Below are positions 6,350-8,371 of a stretch of DNA of 8,371 nucleotides, piece by piece. A program made the translations under genes and the position numbers. The stretch comes from Faecalicatena fissicatena (lineage in GTDB: Bacteria; Bacillota; Clostridia; Lachnospirales; Lachnospiraceae), in assembly GCA_001028025.1 (NCBI GenBank), contig LDAQ01000160.1:1-8371 (forward strand), given 5' to 3'. Under the pieces are notes generated by a model. The model saw nothing but the letters and a program-made list of their open reading frames with translations, was not told where the DNA came from and made no database searches. Every line of letters starts with the position of its first letter. The stretch's first letter is position 1.

Positions 6350-8371
6350 ATGATAAAAATTCTTAAAAAAGCGGTTGCTGCTGTTTCGGCAGGCATTTTA
6401 ACCATGTCAATGATTATTCCTGCAGTGACTGTTTATGCTGAAGAAAATCGTGCCGAAGGAGCCGTCACACAGTTCATGGATTGTTTTTCGTCTCTGCCTA
6501 AAATTGAGGAGCTTAATGCAAATTGCTGGGGAGCAGAAACTGTGGGTGAGCGAGATCAGGGAAACGGTCTTGAGGATCGAGATTTATCAGATTATACTTA
6601 TTGGGATGGCAGTATTATAAAAGCAGACGAAAAATATTATATGTTTGCAAGCCGATGGGGACAAGATAAAGGACATGGAGGCTGGACCAAGTCACAGGCA
6701 ATCTATGCTGTCAGTGATAATCTGTATGGACCATATGAAGACAAGGGACCGATGTGGCCGGATTGGTGTGATGGTGCAGGACACAATGTAGTTGCCTTTG
6801 AAATCAATGAGTCAGATCCACTTTTTGCCGAAGGGTATAGATATGGGATATCGATCAGTGACACGGGCATGTGGGGTTCTACAGCTAATGGAACGCTTCA
6901 TATTGCCAAGGATATTGAAGGCCCATGGGACCTGATAGAGAACGGGAATAACGGAAAACTGAAAGCAGTCGGTGGATTTGGACTTTCAAATGTCAGTATT
7001 TGTGTCAGACATGATGGGAAATACCAGGCGACAAACAGATATGGAGATATTGCTATTGCAGATTCTCTTGCGGGTGATTGGCAGGTAAAAGAAAAAGGTC
7101 TCTGGAATAAAGTCGTGGGAATGCCAACTAAAAATGTAGAGGATCCTGAAATCTGGTACTCAGATGGGCTGTATCATATTGTTGCGAACAAGTGGGATAC
7201 AAAAGAAGCATTTTATATGACTTCCGAAGATGGAATTACCAATTGGGTGCGACATTCAGGTTATGCATATACACCTAAACAGAACTTCATGACATATGAG
7301 GATGGGACACAGAATAACTGGACGAAGCTTGAACGCCCCAGCGTCTATATTGAAGATGGTACGCTAAAGGCAATGACGTTTGCAGTAATTGATGTTGAAA
7401 AAGAACAGGATGGGGGTAATGACGATCACGGAAGCAAGATTCTGGTTATCCCGTTTGATGGTGAGACACTGGGGCAGTTTGCAAAGACAGATATCTATTA
7501 TAATCCATTGATAGACAGAGAGGGAATCAACCCGATAGCTGATTCTACAGCACAGTCCTGGCAGTCAGAAGCTAACAAGAATTACGGTGCAGAAACATTC
7601 CTTCAGTTACAGAGAAACAAGACGCAGGGCCTTTTCGGTGAAGGAGATAAACCGGACAATAGTTACGATTGTAAAATTGCATACATGAAATTCGATATTG
7701 CAGAATACCTCCAGAGTGATATTGAAAGCGCAAGTTTATCTCTGGCTTATATAAAGAACTACGATAACAGTTTAAAACAGATTCAGTTACGGACAGCTTT
7801 ATCTTCTTCAGAATGGGAGGAAGGAATCGGGAAAGAAGGCGGTGAGGGTGCGAATGGCAACAAGGCAGATGCCGGAACCCTTGTATGGGGAAATCAGCCT
7901 GACCTGATGTATGATGTAAATGATATTGTGAATACAACAGCATCATCAGCAGCATTTCCAGCGGGTGCTGAGCAAACAGAAATTAAAATTGATGTCACGA
8001 GCCTGCTGAAAACGTATATCAGTGAGAATCCGGATGCGACAACGGTATCTTTTGCACTTTCGAATGAGGCGGGCCGTATCCATATTGGAAGTAAAGAGGG
8101 CGGCGCCGCATGGACGCCAAAGCTGCAGGTCGTAGAGAAGGAAGAGGAGGATCCATTGGCAGTCAGGACAGGCATTGATCCTGTCGCTGATTCCACGGTT
8201 CAGTCATGGGGAAATGAAAATAACAAGAATTATGGTGCAGAGACATTCCTTCAGATGCAGAGAAACAAAACGCAGGGCCTCTTCGGTGAAGGTGTGAGAC
8301 CGAACAATGGTTATGACTGTAAGATAGCATACATAAAATATGATATTTCAGAATATACCAAGAGTAATATA
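6350..8371 (+). CDS. Secreted GH43-like beta-propeller glycosidase with CBM96-like repeats (3' partial)
   Basis: The frame stays open from ATG 6350 to the window edge, giving 674 residues of a longer protein. AGGAGG at 6334-6339, 10 bases upstream, supports the start. A signal peptide spans residues 1-30: basic KILKK, a hydrophobic core, and likely cleavage after VYA, so the product is exported. Residues about 80-380 form a domain like the five-bladed propellers of GH43-type glycosidases, with blade-like YWDGSIIKADEKYYMFA (84-100), NVEDPEIWYSDGLYHIV (262-278) and LERPSVYIEDG (327-337). D86, D265 and E328 are acidic candidates for catalysis, by inference only. The end of the domain carries NDDHGSKILVIPFDG (357-371). 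I recall similar proteins annotated only as glycoside hydrolases; substrate and exact CAZy family are not known to me. From residue 393 follow DNRLRE/CBM96-like modules. A far-upstream promoter with two LacI-type operators suggests induction by a sugar. Confidence 0.85.
   Translation, partial: MIKILKKAVAAVSAGILTMSMIIPAVTVYAEENRAEGAVTQFMDCFSSLPKIEELNANCWGAETVGERDQGNGLEDRDLSDYTYWDGSIIKADEKYYMFASRWGQDKGHGGWTKSQAIYAVSDNLYGPYEDKGPMWPDWCDGAGHNVVAFEINESDPLFAEGYRYGISISDTGMWGSTANGTLHIAKDIEGPWDLIENGNNGKLKAVGGFGLSNVSICVRHDGKYQATNRYGDIAIADSLAGDWQVKEKGLWNKVVGMPTKNVEDPEIWYSDGLYHIVANKWDTKEAFYMTSEDGITNWVRHSGYAYTPKQNFMTYEDGTQNNWTKLERPSVYIEDGTLKAMTFAVIDVEKEQDGGNDDHGSKILVIPFDGETLGQFAKTDIYYNPLIDREGINPIADSTAQSWQSEANKNYGAETFLQLQRNKTQGLFGEGDKPDNSYDCKIAYMKFDIAEYLQSDIESASLSLAYIKNYDNSLKQIQLRTALSSSEWEEGIGKEGGEGANGNKADAGTLVWGNQPDLMYDVNDIVNTTASSAAFPAGAEQTEIKIDVTSLLKTYISENPDATTVSFALSNEAGRIHIGSKEGGAAWTPKLQVVEKEEEDPLAVRTGIDPVADSTVQSWGNENNKNYGAETFLQMQRNKTQGLFGEGVRPNNGYDCKIAYIKYDISEYTKSNI
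7526..8173 (+). repeat. CBM96/DNRLRE-like module, copy 1 (residues 393-608)
   Basis: This module opens with PIADSTAQSW and NYGAETFLQLQRNKTQG, followed by YDCKIAYMKFDI and a beta-rich stretch with W-E (SSSEWEEG), DVTSLLKTYI and VSFALSN, the order expected of DNRLRE/CBM96 domains. Such domains bind polysaccharide in extracellular enzymes. The period to the next copy is 216 residues. An insertion (about residues 424-438, TQGLFGEGDKPDN) and a conserved Cys441 are unlike the shortest family members I know. An acidic linker (EKEEEDP, 596-602) joins it to copy 2. Confidence 0.75.
8174..8371 (+). repeat. CBM96/DNRLRE-like module, copy 2 (cut by the window edge)
   Basis: Residues 609-674 repeat the start of copy 1: PVADSTVQSW, NYGAETFLQMQRNKTQG and GYDCKIAYIKYDI. 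At the DNA level the first roughly 100 bases (from 8189 against 7541) differ at about 19 positions, mostly in one short block, and the core from AACAAG to GGTGAAGG at about six, so the duplication is young or is kept alike by gene conversion. More copies may follow outside the window. Confidence 0.8.

Overview
The window looks like chromosomal DNA of a low-to-medium GC Firmicute, most likely a gut clostridium of the Lachnospiraceae type. The support is: strong AGGAGG-type ribosome binding sites, a single-chain clostridial-type PurL of 1251 residues, a DUF1461/TIGR01906-type membrane protein, and a secreted glycosidase with DNRLRE/CBM96-like repeats. The exact genus is inference.

Layout. Positions 19-891 (minus) encode a LysR-family regulator. 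A 187-base divergent spacer holds back-to-back promoters that share one palindrome. Positions 1079-1777 (plus) encode a four-helix membrane protein. A 110-base spacer with a purL promoter and a 15-base direct repeat leads to purL (1888-5643), the large formylglycinamidine ribonucleotide synthase of purine synthesis, which is closed by a 14-bp perfect hairpin. This half is ordinary core genome.

Positions 5644-6349 contain no intact gene that I can support and look like rearranged accessory DNA. They hold a 12-bp tandem repeat inside a short open frame, a near-consensus extended -10 promoter, two LacI-type operators exactly 84 bp apart that sit in a degenerate duplication of about 60 bp, and a decayed gene end encoding a cell-wall-sorting-like tail. 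From 6350 to the window edge runs the first 674 codons of a secreted multidomain protein: signal peptide, a beta-propeller domain resembling GH43-type glycosidases, then tandem CBM96-like modules. It is not complete in the window.

How the parts relate. The left half is probably three independent transcription units, although the 8-mer GTACTWAT recurs at all three promoters and may mark a shared regulator. The right half reads as a sugar-inducible polysaccharide-degradation gene: the two operators directly downstream of a strong promoter suggest repression by a LacI-family protein not encoded here. No clear new defence, mobile or RNA system is visible. The most interesting parts are the duplicated operator leader, the surface-protein scar, and the unclassified propeller enzyme.
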